Below, piece by piece: positions 15,000 to 23,438 of a stretch of DNA of 32,863 nucleotides. A model generated the notes under the pieces. The model was not told the origin of the DNA and ran no database searches. It worked only from the letters and a program-made list of their open reading frames with translations. The translations under genes were made by a program, and so were the position numbers. Source of the DNA: CALXVA01 sp964587175 (GTDB lineage Bacteria > Bacillota > Clostridia > TANB77 > CAG-508); NCBI GenBank assembly GCA_964587175.1, contig CAZPKK010000011.1, positions 1-32,863 of the forward strand, written 5' to 3'. The stretch's first letter is position 1. Each line of letters begins with the position of its first letter.

Positions 15000-16712
15000 A
15001 TGTCTAGAAGTGCAAAAAGAGCAAAAGAAGTAAAAAGTAGAATAATTAGCAAGCTAATTGTTGTTGCAATTTTTTTAGGAGTAATATTTTTCATATTAAA
15101 AGTAGCACCAAACTATGTAAATAATGAAATAACAGATACAGCAAATTTAGTTATTAATAATAATAATGTTACTGAAAGCTTAAAAAAAGAAGTGATTGTT
15201 GATAATGGAGTTATATATATTTCTATGGAAGATATAGAAAATTTTTTCGATCCATATATATACTATGATGACCAATATGATTTAATTACTACAACTTCTG
15301 AAAATAAAGTAGCAAGTATTGTTGTTGGAGAAAACCAAATGACCAACAATGGAGCAACTGTAAATATATCAGGTACAGTAATAGAGCAAAATGATACTTA
15401 CTATATTCCGTTTTCTAGCCTTAAAGATATATATAATGTAGAAATAAGCTATATTGAGTCTACTAATACAATTACAGTAGATTCAAAAAATAGAAAATAT
15501 GCAGTAGCAGATAGTACAAAGGACAATAATGTAAAAGCATATCCAACAATATTTTCAAGAACAGTAGATACAATAGAAGCAAATGAGACTGTAACACTTG
15601 TACAAGATGATAATAGTCAAAACTTAGAAATAGATGGTTGGACAGCTGTTAGAACAGATACAGGTAAATTAGGATATGTAAAATCAAATACATTGGTAAA
15701 TGAATATGTGTATAGAGAGACCATAGAGGAGACAAGTCAAATAGAGGGAAAAATAAGCATGGTATGGGACTATTTTTCTGAATATTATACTGCGCCAGAT
15801 AGAAACGGAGAAGACCTAGAAGGAATCAATGTAGTAAGCCCAACATTTTTTACACTGGTAGATGAAGGTAGAGGTGCAATTAATGAAAATGTAGGAAGTG
15901 ATGGAATAGCATATATAGAATGGGCACACGATAATGGATATAAGGTTTGGCCAAGCTTGTCAAATAATTCATATATTAATACAACTTCGGAAATAATGAG
16001 AGACTATGAATTAAGACAGGGCTTAATTGAAAACATAGTTAGTTTAATTGTAAAATATGATTTAGATGGAATTAATATAGATTTTGAGTATATGTATGAA
16101 GAAGATAAAGATTTATTCTCAAGATTTATAATAGAGCTAAAGCCTAGATTAAATGAAATAGGTGCAGTGTTATCAGTAGATGTTACAGCACCAGATGGAA
16201 GTTCTGAATGGTCATTATGTTATGACAGATATACAATAGGACAAGTTGCAGACTATATAGTATTTATGGCATATGATCAAAATGGTATATCTTCTCCAGT
16301 AGAAGGAACAACAGCAGGATATAACTGGGTTGAAGCAAATATACAAAAATTCTTAGGACAAGAAGGTGTGGAAGCAGAAAAAATAATTCTTGGAATTCCA
16401 TTTTATACTAGAGTATGGGAAGAAAATAGTTCTGGTGAGATAATAAGTAATGATACGATAAGTATGAAAAATATAGATTCATTTATTCCATCAGGGGCAT
16501 CAAAAACATGGGATGATGATTTAAAACAATATTATGTGGAATATACTCAAAATGGTATTACATATAAAATTTGGGTAGAAGATGAAGAATCTATAACAGC
16601 CAAATTATCATTAATAGAAGAATATAATTTGGCAGGTGCAGCTTTTTGGGTAAAAGATAGAGAGTCAGATGGAGTTTGGAGTATAGTTTCAGAAAGCTTA
16701 GGAGTAGAGTAA
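15000..16712 (+). CDS. Membrane-anchored or secreted glycoside hydrolase family 18 protein with stalk-type and SH3-like domains
   Basis: A 570-residue exported protein: basic N-terminus then a membrane segment (residues about 18-34), a copper-amine-oxidase-N-like 'stalk' region (about 60-165), a bacterial SH3-like region (about 180-240) and a GH18 barrel from about 250 to the end. The GH18 signature DGINIDFE is present with D356, D361 and catalytic E363 in the DxxxxDxE form, and strands ISMVWDYFSEYY, INVVSPTFF, VADYIVFMAYDQ and GAAFWVKD fit the barrel. This architecture is shared with spore-cortex or cell-wall N-acetylglucosaminidases such as SleL/YaaH-like proteins, so peptidoglycan is the likely substrate, not chitin. 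AGGAG precedes ATG. Confidence 0.9.
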   Translation: MSRSAKRAKEVKSRIISKLIVVAIFLGVIFFILKVAPNYVNNEITDTANLVINNNNVTESLKKEVIVDNGVIYISMEDIENFFDPYIYYDDQYDLITTTSENKVASIVVGENQMTNNGATVNISGTVIEQNDTYYIPFSSLKDIYNVEISYIESTNTITVDSKNRKYAVADSTKDNNVKAYPTIFSRTVDTIEANETVTLVQDDNSQNLEIDGWTAVRTDTGKLGYVKSNTLVNEYVYRETIEETSQIEGKISMVWDYFSEYYTAPDRNGEDLEGINVVSPTFFTLVDEGRGAINENVGSDGIAYIEWAHDNGYKVWPSLSNNSYINTTSEIMRDYELRQGLIENIVSLIVKYDLDGINIDFEYMYEEDKDLFSRFIIELKPRLNEIGAVLSVDVTAPDGSSEWSLCYDRYTIGQVADYIVFMAYDQNGISSPVEGTTAGYNWVEANIQKFLGQEGVEAEKIILGIPFYTRVWEENSSGEIISNDTISMKNIDSFIPSGASKTWDDDLKQYYVEYTQNGITYKIWVEDEESITAKLSLIEEYNLAGAAFWVKDRESDGVWSIVSESLGVE

Positions 16713-16713
16713 G

Positions 16714-16744
16714 ATTTCGGATAGGGTTAAAGCCTATCCGAAAT
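16714..16744 (+). terminator. Hairpin after the GH18 gene (probable terminator)
   Basis: A perfect 12-bp stem (16714-16725 with 16733-16744) with a 7-base loop starts two bases after the stop codon. The following tract is only weakly T-rich. Confidence 0.55.
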
Positions 16745-16822
16745 TTGATATATAATAAGTGAAGCTGGACTAAGAGTTGTTTAAGCTGTTTTATGGAAAA
16801 AAGTAATAAAATAAGAAGTAAG

Positions 16823-16864
16823 AAAATATAATTTAAGACAAGATGTTTTAAATTATATTTTTTT
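16823..16864. terminator. AT-only hairpin with T run before the unknown gene
   Basis: A perfect 14-bp stem (16823-16836 with 16848-16861), an 11-base loop and a following T run resemble an intrinsic terminator, though the stem has no G or C. Together with the hairpin at 16714 it separates the GH18 gene from the next one. Confidence 0.4.
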
Positions 16865-16896
16865 CGCTTAAATCTATATTCTTTTTGGAGGGAATT

Positions 16897-17805
16897 ATGA
16901 TAATAGGGTATATTAAAAAAGAAAATAAAATAAATTTTTTTAAATGTATAGAAATAAGAAGTTTTGACAATAATTATGTGATAACAATATATGATGATGA
17001 AAAAATGAAGGTAAAGAAAAAATTGCTTAGATATATACAAAAATTAAACATAGAAGCAATAGTGTTTTCGGCAGACTTAGAGGGGAAGTTCAAGGATAAA
17101 ATATGTGAAATGTTAGAAAGCAATATTAAAATTATAAATGGGAGAAAATTGATGGAATATTTGGAATTTGATATATTCAAATATATATTAGACAAACAAC
17201 AAGCAAATATAAAACAAGAAGAAATATATATAATATTTAAAAAAGATTCTAGTTTGGACTTAAATTTTCTGAAAGTTTTTATAGAAAATTTTAGAATGAC
17301 CAATATTGTTACAAATGACATTGAAAGGCTAAAAAAGGTACAAGAAAATTTATTAGAAAATGATAATATATTAATAGCAGTTTCAAATAACAAGAAGAAG
17401 GCTTTAAAAAGAGCAAAATATATATTAAATGTCAATTTAAGCAAAGACGAACTAGAAAAATATAAAATTAATAGGGAAGCAATTATAGTGAATATAAAAG
17501 ATAATGTGAGATATGATAGTCCGAGTTTTGATGGAATAAATATTAATTATTTTAAATTAGATATTCCAGATGAATTTATAGAAAAATTTGAAGAGATTGG
17601 TGGAAAGTTTGATAATATAAAATTGTATGAATCTACTTTACTGAAGAATGAGATGCAAAAAAGAAAAATGGAGGACGTATACGAGAGAATTAAGAAGGAT
17701 GAGGTAAGAATATTTGAAATAACAGGGAATAATGGCAAGATATCAGACCAAGAATTGCTGAAAATTCATAAACTAAATCTTGACAAAATGCGAAAATTAG
17801 TTTAA
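16897..17805 (+). CDS. Conserved-looking cytosolic protein of unknown function upstream of greA
   Basis: A 302-residue, Lys/Ile/Asn-rich soluble protein that I do not recognise. GGAGGGAATT directly before the ATG at 16897 decides the start; a TTG four codons upstream overlaps that ribosome site. The N-terminal ~60 residues look beta-rich (IIGYIKKENKINFFKCIEIR, NYVITIYDDEK). The middle has an alternating strand/helix pattern (EEIYIIFKKDSSLDLNFLKVF, NIVTNDIERLKKVQENLLEN, ILIAVSNNKKKALKRAKYILNVNL, EAIIVNIKDNV) compatible with a Rossmann-like fold. The C-terminal ~60 residues are charged and helical. No signal peptide or catalytic motif is evident. It carries the greA promoter within its last codons. 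Confidence 0.7.
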   Translation: MIIGYIKKENKINFFKCIEIRSFDNNYVITIYDDEKMKVKKKLLRYIQKLNIEAIVFSADLEGKFKDKICEMLESNIKIINGRKLMEYLEFDIFKYILDKQQANIKQEEIYIIFKKDSSLDLNFLKVFIENFRMTNIVTNDIERLKKVQENLLENDNILIAVSNNKKKALKRAKYILNVNLSKDELEKYKINREAIIVNIKDNVRYDSPSFDGININYFKLDIPDEFIEKFEEIGGKFDNIKLYESTLLKNEMQKRKMEDVYERIKKDEVRIFEITGNNGKISDQELLKIHKLNLDKMRKLV

Positions 17806-17808
17806 TAT
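17780..17808 (+). promoter_or_regulatory. Promoter of the greA-mfd unit
   Basis: TTGACA (17780-17785), 17 bases, TAATAT (17803-17808), overlapping the end of the preceding gene and 59 bases before greA. Confidence 0.65.
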
Positions 17809-17866
17809 ATGACATATTGCTTATATAAAATAAGTAACTATTTTCTAACAGAAGGAGGGAGACAAA

Positions 17867-18346
17867 ATGGAGAATGAAAAAGAGGTTTTATTAACTCAAG
17901 AAGGATATGACAACTTAGAAAAAGAATTAGAATATTTAACAACAGAAAAAAGAGCTGAAATAGCAGAAAGAATTAAGGTAGCATTAGGATTTGGAGATTT
18001 GTCAGAAAACTCAGAATATGATGAGGCAAAAAGTGCTCAAGCAGCAAATGAGACAAAGATTGCTGAACTTGAAAATAAGCTTAGATATGCAAAAATCATA
18101 GATGAGTCCGAAATAAATACAAAAACAGTACAAGTAGGTAATACTGTTAAAGTTTTAGATATGGAATTTAATGAAGAAGAATCATATACTATAGTTGGCT
18201 CGACAGAGGTGGATTTGACTCAAAATAAAATTTCAAATGAATCTCCAATAGGATCAGCTCTAATGGGAGCTAAAAAAGGTCAAATAGTAGAAGCTCAAGC
18301 ACCAGCAGGTGCTGTAAAATATAAAATAATCTCAATTACAAAATAG
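17867..18346 (+). CDS. greA: Transcription elongation factor GreA
   Basis: GreA enters the secondary channel of RNA polymerase and stimulates cleavage of backtracked transcripts. The 159-residue protein has the N-terminal coiled coil (LTQEGYDNLEKELEYLTTEKRAEIAERIKVAL) with the acidic tip region FGDLSENSEYDEAKSAQ, and the C-terminal FKBP-like domain (VGNTVKVLDM to the end, with SPIGSALMGAKKGQIVEAQAPAG). A strong GGAGGGAG ribosome site precedes ATG. The mfd gene starts 15 bases after its stop, so the two transcription-coupled factors are probably cotranscribed. Confidence 0.97.
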   Translation: MENEKEVLLTQEGYDNLEKELEYLTTEKRAEIAERIKVALGFGDLSENSEYDEAKSAQAANETKIAELENKLRYAKIIDESEINTKTVQVGNTVKVLDMEFNEEESYTIVGSTEVDLTQNKISNESPIGSALMGAKKGQIVEAQAPAGAVKYKIISITK

Positions 18347-18360
18347 TAAGAGGATATATA

Positions 18361-21300
18361 ATGAAAAACTTACTTATAGAAAAGCTACAAGCAAATGATA
18401 AGTTTAAACAATTAGTAAATGAAATTGAGATGAAAAAAACCCCGATATACATATCGGGGTTAGAATTCGTGGGAAAATCGCATATTGTTTCAGCTGTCTC
18501 TAAAACAATAAAAAGACCAATTTGTATTGTGACATATAATGAATTACAAGCAAAACAATTGGTAAAAAATTTGAAGTATTTTGAAGAAAAAGTAGAATAT
18601 TTTAGTAAAAAAGAAATTGCGTCATATGATTATGTTTCGGAAAGCAAAGATTTACCATATGCTAGAATAGATGTATTAAATAAAATAGTAAATAAAGAGG
18701 TTTCTATTGTGGTGACTACAATTGAGACTATTATGCAGACAATGATTCCAAAAGAAGTATTGTACAAAAATATATTAAAGTTTAGTGTGGGAAGCTTGTT
18801 TGAATGTAGCAGATTTAGGGGAAAGAAAGACTTAAACAATTTAAAACAAATTCTTTTACTTATGGGCTATGAAAGAAGTGACATGGTTGAAAATAGAGGA
18901 CAATTCAGCATAAGAGGTGGAATTGTAGATATTGGACTTTCTGAAAAACATGGAGTGAGAATAGAATTTTGGGGAGATGAAGTAGATTCAATACGATATT
19001 TTAGTATAAGCTCACAAAGAACTACTGAAATGACAGACAAAGTGACAATATTTCCAGCACATGAATATTTGCTAGAATATAATGGGAATGAGGAAAATCT
19101 GCCAAACTATTCTGAAATAGCGAATATCATATGTGGCAAAATAAAAAATAAATATCTTGTTAAAAATACCAATGAGATTAGTTTAGATAAAAGTAAAAAT
19201 AAATCGACAGAAGATATTTATGATGAAATAATACAAACTAAAAAAGAAATAAATAATAAAAATTTATCCCAAATAATAGATGCTGATGTAGAGTCGATTC
19301 AAAACGGAGAATATATCAGCAAAATTGACAAGTATATAAATGAATTTTATTCTAAAAAATCAAATTTTTTAGATTATTTGTCAAGCAACTGTTTATTATT
19401 TGTTGATGAGAATTTAAAAAGTAATCAAAGAATTGAAAACATTATAAATGAAAATAATAATTTAATAAAATCATTAATAGACAAAGAAAGATTTGTTCCA
19501 GAGGCAATTGAAAATATCAGTAATTTTAATAAAGATGATTGGAATGATATATTTGAAGTAAGACAATCGATTTATCTAGAAGGAAATAATAGTAGAGCTG
19601 TTAACAAATTTGAGTTTGATTATAGGCAAATTAATTTTCATAAAGCAGAAACGGAAATATTAATAAGCGATATAAAAAAATGGATGTCTGAAAATAAGCA
19701 AATCGTAATACTTGCAGGGAACAAAGATAATATAGAAAAAGTAAAAAAAATATTTGAAACAAATGATGTCTCTATTGTAAATGACATTAATGATGAGTTG
19801 AGAAAAAAAGCTGATAGAGTACGTGTGTCCCCAAATTGGAAAAAAGTGGAGAAATACGCCTGTCCCCAAATTGGAATTGGGGGGCTTTCGTCTGGGTTTG
19901 AATGCTATGATTTGAATTTGGTTGTAATTAGCATGGCAGAAGCACTAGAAGGAGAAACAAAAAAGAAAAGAACTAGTAGCACTTTTAGACAAGGGGAAAA
20001 AGTTGTTTTTGCAGATTTGAAGCAAGGTGACTATGTTGTGCATAGAACACAAGGAATTGGGCAATTTATTGGAGTTAGCACAATTGAGACTGATGGTATT
20101 ACGAAAGATTATATTAAAATAAAATATAAAAATGATGATATGCTTTATGTGCCAACCAATAATTTAGATAATGTTAGAAAGTATATTGGTGGAGGAGATA
20201 CTGAACCTAAATTAAATAGGCTTGGAAGCAAGGAATGGGCTAATACAAAAACAAGAGTAAAAAAGAATTTAAGAGAAGTTGCAAAAGATTTAATAGAATT
20301 ATATGCAAAAAGACAGAAAATGAAAGGCTTTGCCTTTTCTAAAGATAGTGATTGGCAAAGACAATTTGAAGGGGAATTTCCTTATCAAGAAACAGATGAC
20401 CAACTAAGATGTATAGAAGAAGTAAAAAAAGACATGGAACTTTCTAGACCAATGGATAGATTACTTTGTGGTGATGTTGGATATGGTAAAACAGAAGTAG
20501 CAATAAGATCTGCTTTTAAAGCTGTATTAGATCATAAGCAAGTCGCATATTTAGTTCCTACAACTGTTCTTGCAAATCAACAATATGATACATTTAAGAA
20601 AAGAATGGAAAATTATGCAATTACTGTAGAATTATTAAATAGATTTAGAACTAAAAAAGAACAAGAGCAAATTGTGAGAAAATTAAAATTAGGTGAAATA
20701 GATGTAGTAATAGGTACACATAGAATACTTAGCCAAGATGTTGAGTTTAAAGACTTAGGACTACTCATTATAGATGAAGAGCATAGATTTGGAGTAAAAG
20801 ATAAGGAAAAAATAAAAAAACTAAAAACTAGTGTAGATGTACTCACAATGACAGCTACGCCAATTCCTAGAACTCTCCATATGTCAATACTTGGAATACG
20901 TGATATGTCTGTTATATATGAACCACCACAAAATAGAAGACCAGTTCAAACATATGTGTTAGAATATGATGCAGAAGTGATAAAAGAGGCGATTACGAAA
21001 GAGTTAGAGAGAAGCGGACAGATATTTTATTTATACAATAATGTGGAAAATATAGAAAAAAAGACAATGGAAATTGCAGAACTGGTACCAGAAGCGAAAG
21101 TGGAATTTGCACATGGTAAAATGACAGGTAGAGAAATAGAAGACATAATGGAAAGATTTATAGCAGGAGAAATAAATGTGCTAGTATGTACAACTATTTT
21201 AGAATCTGGAATAGATATACCAAATGCAAACACAATAATAGTAGAAAATGCAGATAGGTTAGGTCTAGCACAACTTTACCAAATACGTGGAAGAGTTGGC

Positions 21301-22041
21301 AGAAGTGATAGGCAGGCATATGCATATATAACATATAAACGAGATAAGCTTTTATCAGAAGTAGCAGACAAAAGACTTAAAGCAATAAGAGAATTTACTG
21401 AATTTGGCTCAGGGTTTAAAATAGCGATGAGGGACCTAGAAATAAGAGGAGCTGGAAGTTTGCTTGGTGAAATTCAACATGGGCATATGGAACAAGTAGG
21501 ATATGATACTTATTGCAATTTATTAGACCAAGTAGTAAAGGAAATGCAAGGTATAGAAATAGAAGAAGAGCAGGAAATTCAAATAGACATTAATGTATCA
21601 AGCTATATACCAGATAGCTATATTGAAGATAGCAGTCAAAAAATTGAAGTATATCAAAACATAGCATTATGCAGAACAGAAGAAGATATACAAAATGTAA
21701 TTGACGAAATTATAGATAGGTATGGTATAATGCCAAAAGAATTAGAAAATCTAATAGAAATAGCAAGAATAAAAGGGTTATGCCAAAAAGCAGGAGTAAT
21801 AAAAATATCAGAAAAGAAAAATATGGCAACTGCTACACAAAATATTGTATTCTATTATGACAAGAATAAATATAATCCAGAAATTGTGGATATATTAATT
21901 AAAAAATATGGAAATGATATAAAATTTTCAGCAAGCATAGAACCATATGTTACATTAAAAATAGGAAAAATAAGCGATGAACAATTAATAGAACAAATAA
22001 AGGAATTCCTGAAAAAAGGGGACAATTCTATTATAATATAA
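18361..22041 (+). CDS. mfd: Transcription-repair coupling factor Mfd
   Basis: Mfd removes RNA polymerase stalled at lesions and recruits the UvrABC repair machinery. The 1226-residue protein has the UvrB-like N-terminal domains (YISGLEFVGKSHIV with a degenerate P-loop; SIRGGIVDIGL), the polymerase-interacting domain (GDYVVHRTQGIGQFIGV near residue 560), the RecG-like translocase with Walker A GDVGYGKTE near 703, DEEHRFG near 804, TATPIPRTLHMSILGIRDMS and QIRGRVGRS, and the C-terminal TRCF domain. Length exceeds the usual ~1150. Part of the excess lies at residues about 489-507 in domain 3, where a REP-like repeat is read in frame before GGLSSGFE. The start follows GAGGATATATA. The last codons overlap a GGGGACAATTCTATT stretch resembling repeat family A. 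Confidence 0.96.
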   Translation: MKNLLIEKLQANDKFKQLVNEIEMKKTPIYISGLEFVGKSHIVSAVSKTIKRPICIVTYNELQAKQLVKNLKYFEEKVEYFSKKEIASYDYVSESKDLPYARIDVLNKIVNKEVSIVVTTIETIMQTMIPKEVLYKNILKFSVGSLFECSRFRGKKDLNNLKQILLLMGYERSDMVENRGQFSIRGGIVDIGLSEKHGVRIEFWGDEVDSIRYFSISSQRTTEMTDKVTIFPAHEYLLEYNGNEENLPNYSEIANIICGKIKNKYLVKNTNEISLDKSKNKSTEDIYDEIIQTKKEINNKNLSQIIDADVESIQNGEYISKIDKYINEFYSKKSNFLDYLSSNCLLFVDENLKSNQRIENIINENNNLIKSLIDKERFVPEAIENISNFNKDDWNDIFEVRQSIYLEGNNSRAVNKFEFDYRQINFHKAETEILISDIKKWMSENKQIVILAGNKDNIEKVKKIFETNDVSIVNDINDELRKKADRVRVSPNWKKVEKYACPQIGIGGLSSGFECYDLNLVVISMAEALEGETKKKRTSSTFRQGEKVVFADLKQGDYVVHRTQGIGQFIGVSTIETDGITKDYIKIKYKNDDMLYVPTNNLDNVRKYIGGGDTEPKLNRLGSKEWANTKTRVKKNLREVAKDLIELYAKRQKMKGFAFSKDSDWQRQFEGEFPYQETDDQLRCIEEVKKDMELSRPMDRLLCGDVGYGKTEVAIRSAFKAVLDHKQVAYLVPTTVLANQQYDTFKKRMENYAITVELLNRFRTKKEQEQIVRKLKLGEIDVVIGTHRILSQDVEFKDLGLLIIDEEHRFGVKDKEKIKKLKTSVDVLTMTATPIPRTLHMSILGIRDMSVIYEPPQNRRPVQTYVLEYDAEVIKEAITKELERSGQIFYLYNNVENIEKKTMEIAELVPEAKVEFAHGKMTGREIEDIMERFIAGEINVLVCTTILESGIDIPNANTIIVENADRLGLAQLYQIRGRVGRSDRQAYAYITYKRDKLLSEVADKRLKAIREFTEFGSGFKIAMRDLEIRGAGSLLGEIQHGHMEQVGYDTYCNLLDQVVKEMQGIEIEEEQEIQIDINVSSYIPDSYIEDSSQKIEVYQNIALCRTEEDIQNVIDEIIDRYGIMPKELENLIEIARIKGLCQKAGVIKISEKKNMATATQNIVFYYDKNKYNPEIVDILIKKYGNDIKFSASIEPYVTLKIGKISDEQLIEQIKEFLKKGDNSIII
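18431..18461 (-). terminator. Minus-strand terminator-like hairpin inside mfd
   Basis: A perfect 10-bp GC-containing stem (18438-18447 with 18452-18461) with a four-base loop lies about 77 bases into mfd. On the plus strand it is preceded by seven or more A, so on the minus strand it reads as stem plus T run, a textbook intrinsic terminator for antisense transcription. On the plus strand no T run follows. Confidence 0.45.
19826..19880. repeat. REP-like repeat, family B, within mfd coding sequence
   Basis: GTGTCCCC...GCCTGTCCCC lies in frame in mfd. Bases 19833-19869 match 11589-11625 at 36 of 37 positions. It encodes an inserted peptide (about VSPNWKKVEKYACPQIG) between the ADRV and GGLSSGFE stretches. 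The codon and base composition differs from the flanking mfd sequence. Confidence 0.75.
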
Positions 22042-22089
22042 GTGTCGAAAAACGTCGAACTATTTATCGAACAAAAGTTCATAAAAATA

Positions 22090-22118
22090 TTGACTTTAAC
22101 TAAGAAACTATTTATACT
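22090..22118 (+). promoter_or_regulatory. Promoter of the toxin-like mRNA
   Basis: TTGACT (22090-22095), 17 bases, TATACT (22113-22118). A start near 22125 would give an mRNA with a ~68-base leader. Confidence 0.75.
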
Positions 22119-22153
22119 ATATATTATAGATGAGATAAAATAGAGGAATGTGG

Positions 22154-22193
22154 TTAGTATCACCAAATCAAAAGAAGAGGAGGTGATGCGTAA
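22154..22193 (+). promoter_or_regulatory. Perfect Shine-Dalgarno sequestered in a leader hairpin
   Basis: AGGAGGTGAT (22178-22187) is a ten-base match to the 16S rRNA 3' end, five bases before the ATG. ATCACC (22159-22164) can pair with GGTGAT (22182-22187), and TTA (22154-22156) with TAA (22191-22193), so the ribosome site and the first base of the start codon would be hidden. Such sequestration is typical of type I toxin mRNAs. Confidence 0.6.
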
Positions 22194-22300
22194 TGATAGA
22201 AATATTATTGTTTTTTTTACATATATTTATTTTTTCAACAATATTTTTATTAATTACAGTTATTGCCTTAATTATTTTTATAATGTTAATGGCTAAATAA
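22193..22300 (+). CDS. 35-residue hydrophobic peptide, candidate type I toxin
   Basis: This short frame, ATG to TAA, encodes a peptide that is hydrophobic almost end to end: MIEILLFFLHIFIF, then STIFLLITVIALIIFIMLMAK. A single transmembrane helix with a final Lys is the usual form of small type I toxins (TxpA, BsrG, Fst, holin-like toxins), though I see no close sequence match to a named family. It has its own promoter, a ten-base perfect Shine-Dalgarno in a hairpin, a terminator directly downstream, and a convergent antisense promoter. In those systems the peptide damages or depolarises the membrane when the antisense RNA is lost. Function is inferred from layout, size and hydrophobicity. 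Confidence 0.7.
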   Translation: MIEILLFFLHIFIFSTIFLLITVIALIIFIMLMAK

Positions 22301-22302
22301 TT

Positions 22303-22345
22303 AACTCACACCTCTAAAAATGGTACATTGAGGTGTGAGTTTTTT
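22303..22345. terminator. Terminator of toxin-like mRNA, shared with the antisense RNA
   Basis: A perfect 12-bp stem (22303-22314 with 22330-22341), a 15-base loop and a T run (22341-22345). On the minus strand the same stem is followed by TTAATTATTT, weaker but usable. Confidence 0.85.
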
Positions 22346-22392
22346 ACACTCCAGATACCAACCACAATTTCAATGTGGTATCTCATCTTGAT
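22303..22392 (-). ncRNA. Candidate antisense antitoxin RNA
   Basis: From a minus-strand promoter at 22426-22399, a transcript starting near 22392 would run leftward to the shared hairpin, about 90 bases. Its 5' half can fold (GATACC/GGTATC-type stem, 22354-22382) and its 3' part is complementary to the 3' untranslated end of the toxin-like mRNA, about 22303-22345. This 3'-overlap layout is that of TxpA/RatA and BsrG/SR4. Ends are estimates. Confidence 0.6.
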
Positions 22393-22398
22393 AAATAT

Positions 22399-22426
22399 AT
22401 TATAACACAAAATATAAAAATGTAAA
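22399..22426 (-). promoter_or_regulatory. Promoter of the antisense RNA
   Basis: On the minus strand TTTACA (22426-22421), 16 bases, consensus TATAAT (22404-22399). No coding gene lies downstream on that strand, which supports a small RNA. Confidence 0.65.
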
Positions 22427-22499
22427 TAAAATTTATATATTTTCTGAAAAAAACGGACATAGATGGAACTAATAGTCTTTCTGTCTAAGAGGAGGAGTA

Positions 22500-23360
22500 A
22501 TGCAAATAATTTCGAGTAAAGATAATGAAATAGTAAAAAAGGTTAGAAAATTAAAAGAAAAAAAGTATAGAGATTTAGAAAATTCTTATTTAATAGAAGG
22601 AATAAAACTTGTAAAAGAAGCTATTGCAGAAAAAGTTAATATAAAGCAAATTATTATGTGTGAAGATTTTGCAGATAATGAAGAATTAGATAAAGATACA
22701 TTATTTGAAATAGCTAAACATGATGTGATTTATGTAACAAGAAATATTATAGACAACATAACAGACGTAAAAACTCCACAAGGAATTATTGCTGTTGTGG
22801 AGAAAAAGGGCAATAAAGATTTAAATGAATTAAATAAACAAAGCATGTTAGAAACTTCAGACAATTTAGTTGACAATGTAAGGCAAAACCAAGTTGACTA
22901 TTCTCAAGACATAATAATTGCTTTAGATGGAGTGCAAGATCCGGGTAATTTGGGAACAATTTTAAGAACAGTAGATAGTGCAAATTTAAAACAAATAATA
23001 CTTTCTAAAGATAGTGCTGACCCATATAACCCAAAAGTAGTTCGCTCTACAATGGGAGCAATTTTTAGAGTAAATATTATAGAGACAGAAAATTTAAGGC
23101 AGGAATTACAAGAAGCACAAAAACAAGGGTTTAAAGTAATGGTTACTTCACTTGATACGAAAAATAGCATATATGATGTAGAATATAACAAAAAGATAAT
23201 TGTTATAGGAAATGAAGCAAATGGAGTATCAGCTGAAGTACAAAGTATTGCAAATGAAAAAATAAAAATACCAATGTTAGGAAAAACAGAAAGCTTAAAT
23301 GCTTCTGTGGCAGCAGGAATTATAATTTACGAATATATAAGAAGAAAAATAAAAAGCTAA
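22500..23360 (+). CDS. TrmH/SpoU-family RNA 2'-O-methyltransferase
   Basis: SPOUT-class enzymes of this type methylate ribose 2'-OH in tRNA or 23S rRNA using S-adenosylmethionine. The 286-residue protein has the N-terminal substrate-binding domain (NEIVKKVRKLKEKKYRDLENSYLIEGIKLVKEA) and the knotted catalytic domain with all three motifs: DGVQDPGNLGTILRT near residue 145, IVIGNEANGVS near 240 and IPMLGKTESLNASVAAGIIIYE near the end. A polar linker (about residues 105-135) between the domains is longer than usual. GGAGGAG precedes ATG. Closest by architecture to RlmB/TrmH-like rRNA methyltransferases of Firmicutes; the modified base is not predictable. Confidence 0.92.
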   Translation: MQIISSKDNEIVKKVRKLKEKKYRDLENSYLIEGIKLVKEAIAEKVNIKQIIMCEDFADNEELDKDTLFEIAKHDVIYVTRNIIDNITDVKTPQGIIAVVEKKGNKDLNELNKQSMLETSDNLVDNVRQNQVDYSQDIIIALDGVQDPGNLGTILRTVDSANLKQIILSKDSADPYNPKVVRSTMGAIFRVNIIETENLRQELQEAQKQGFKVMVTSLDTKNSIYDVEYNKKIIVIGNEANGVSAEVQSIANEKIKIPMLGKTESLNASVAAGIIIYEYIRRKIKS

Positions 23361-23378
23361 AAAAATTTGGCAAAATTG

Positions 23379-23407
23379 TTGACATAAGTAATAAAAGATT
23401 ATATAAT
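23379..23407 (+). promoter_or_regulatory. Consensus promoter of the small RNA upstream of dtd
   Basis: TTGACA (23379-23384), exactly 17 bases, TATAAT (23402-23407): a full consensus match, starting 19 bases after the preceding stop codon. Confidence 0.88.
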
Positions 23408-23438
23408 GAATATACTATTAAGGATAAAGCAATTTATC

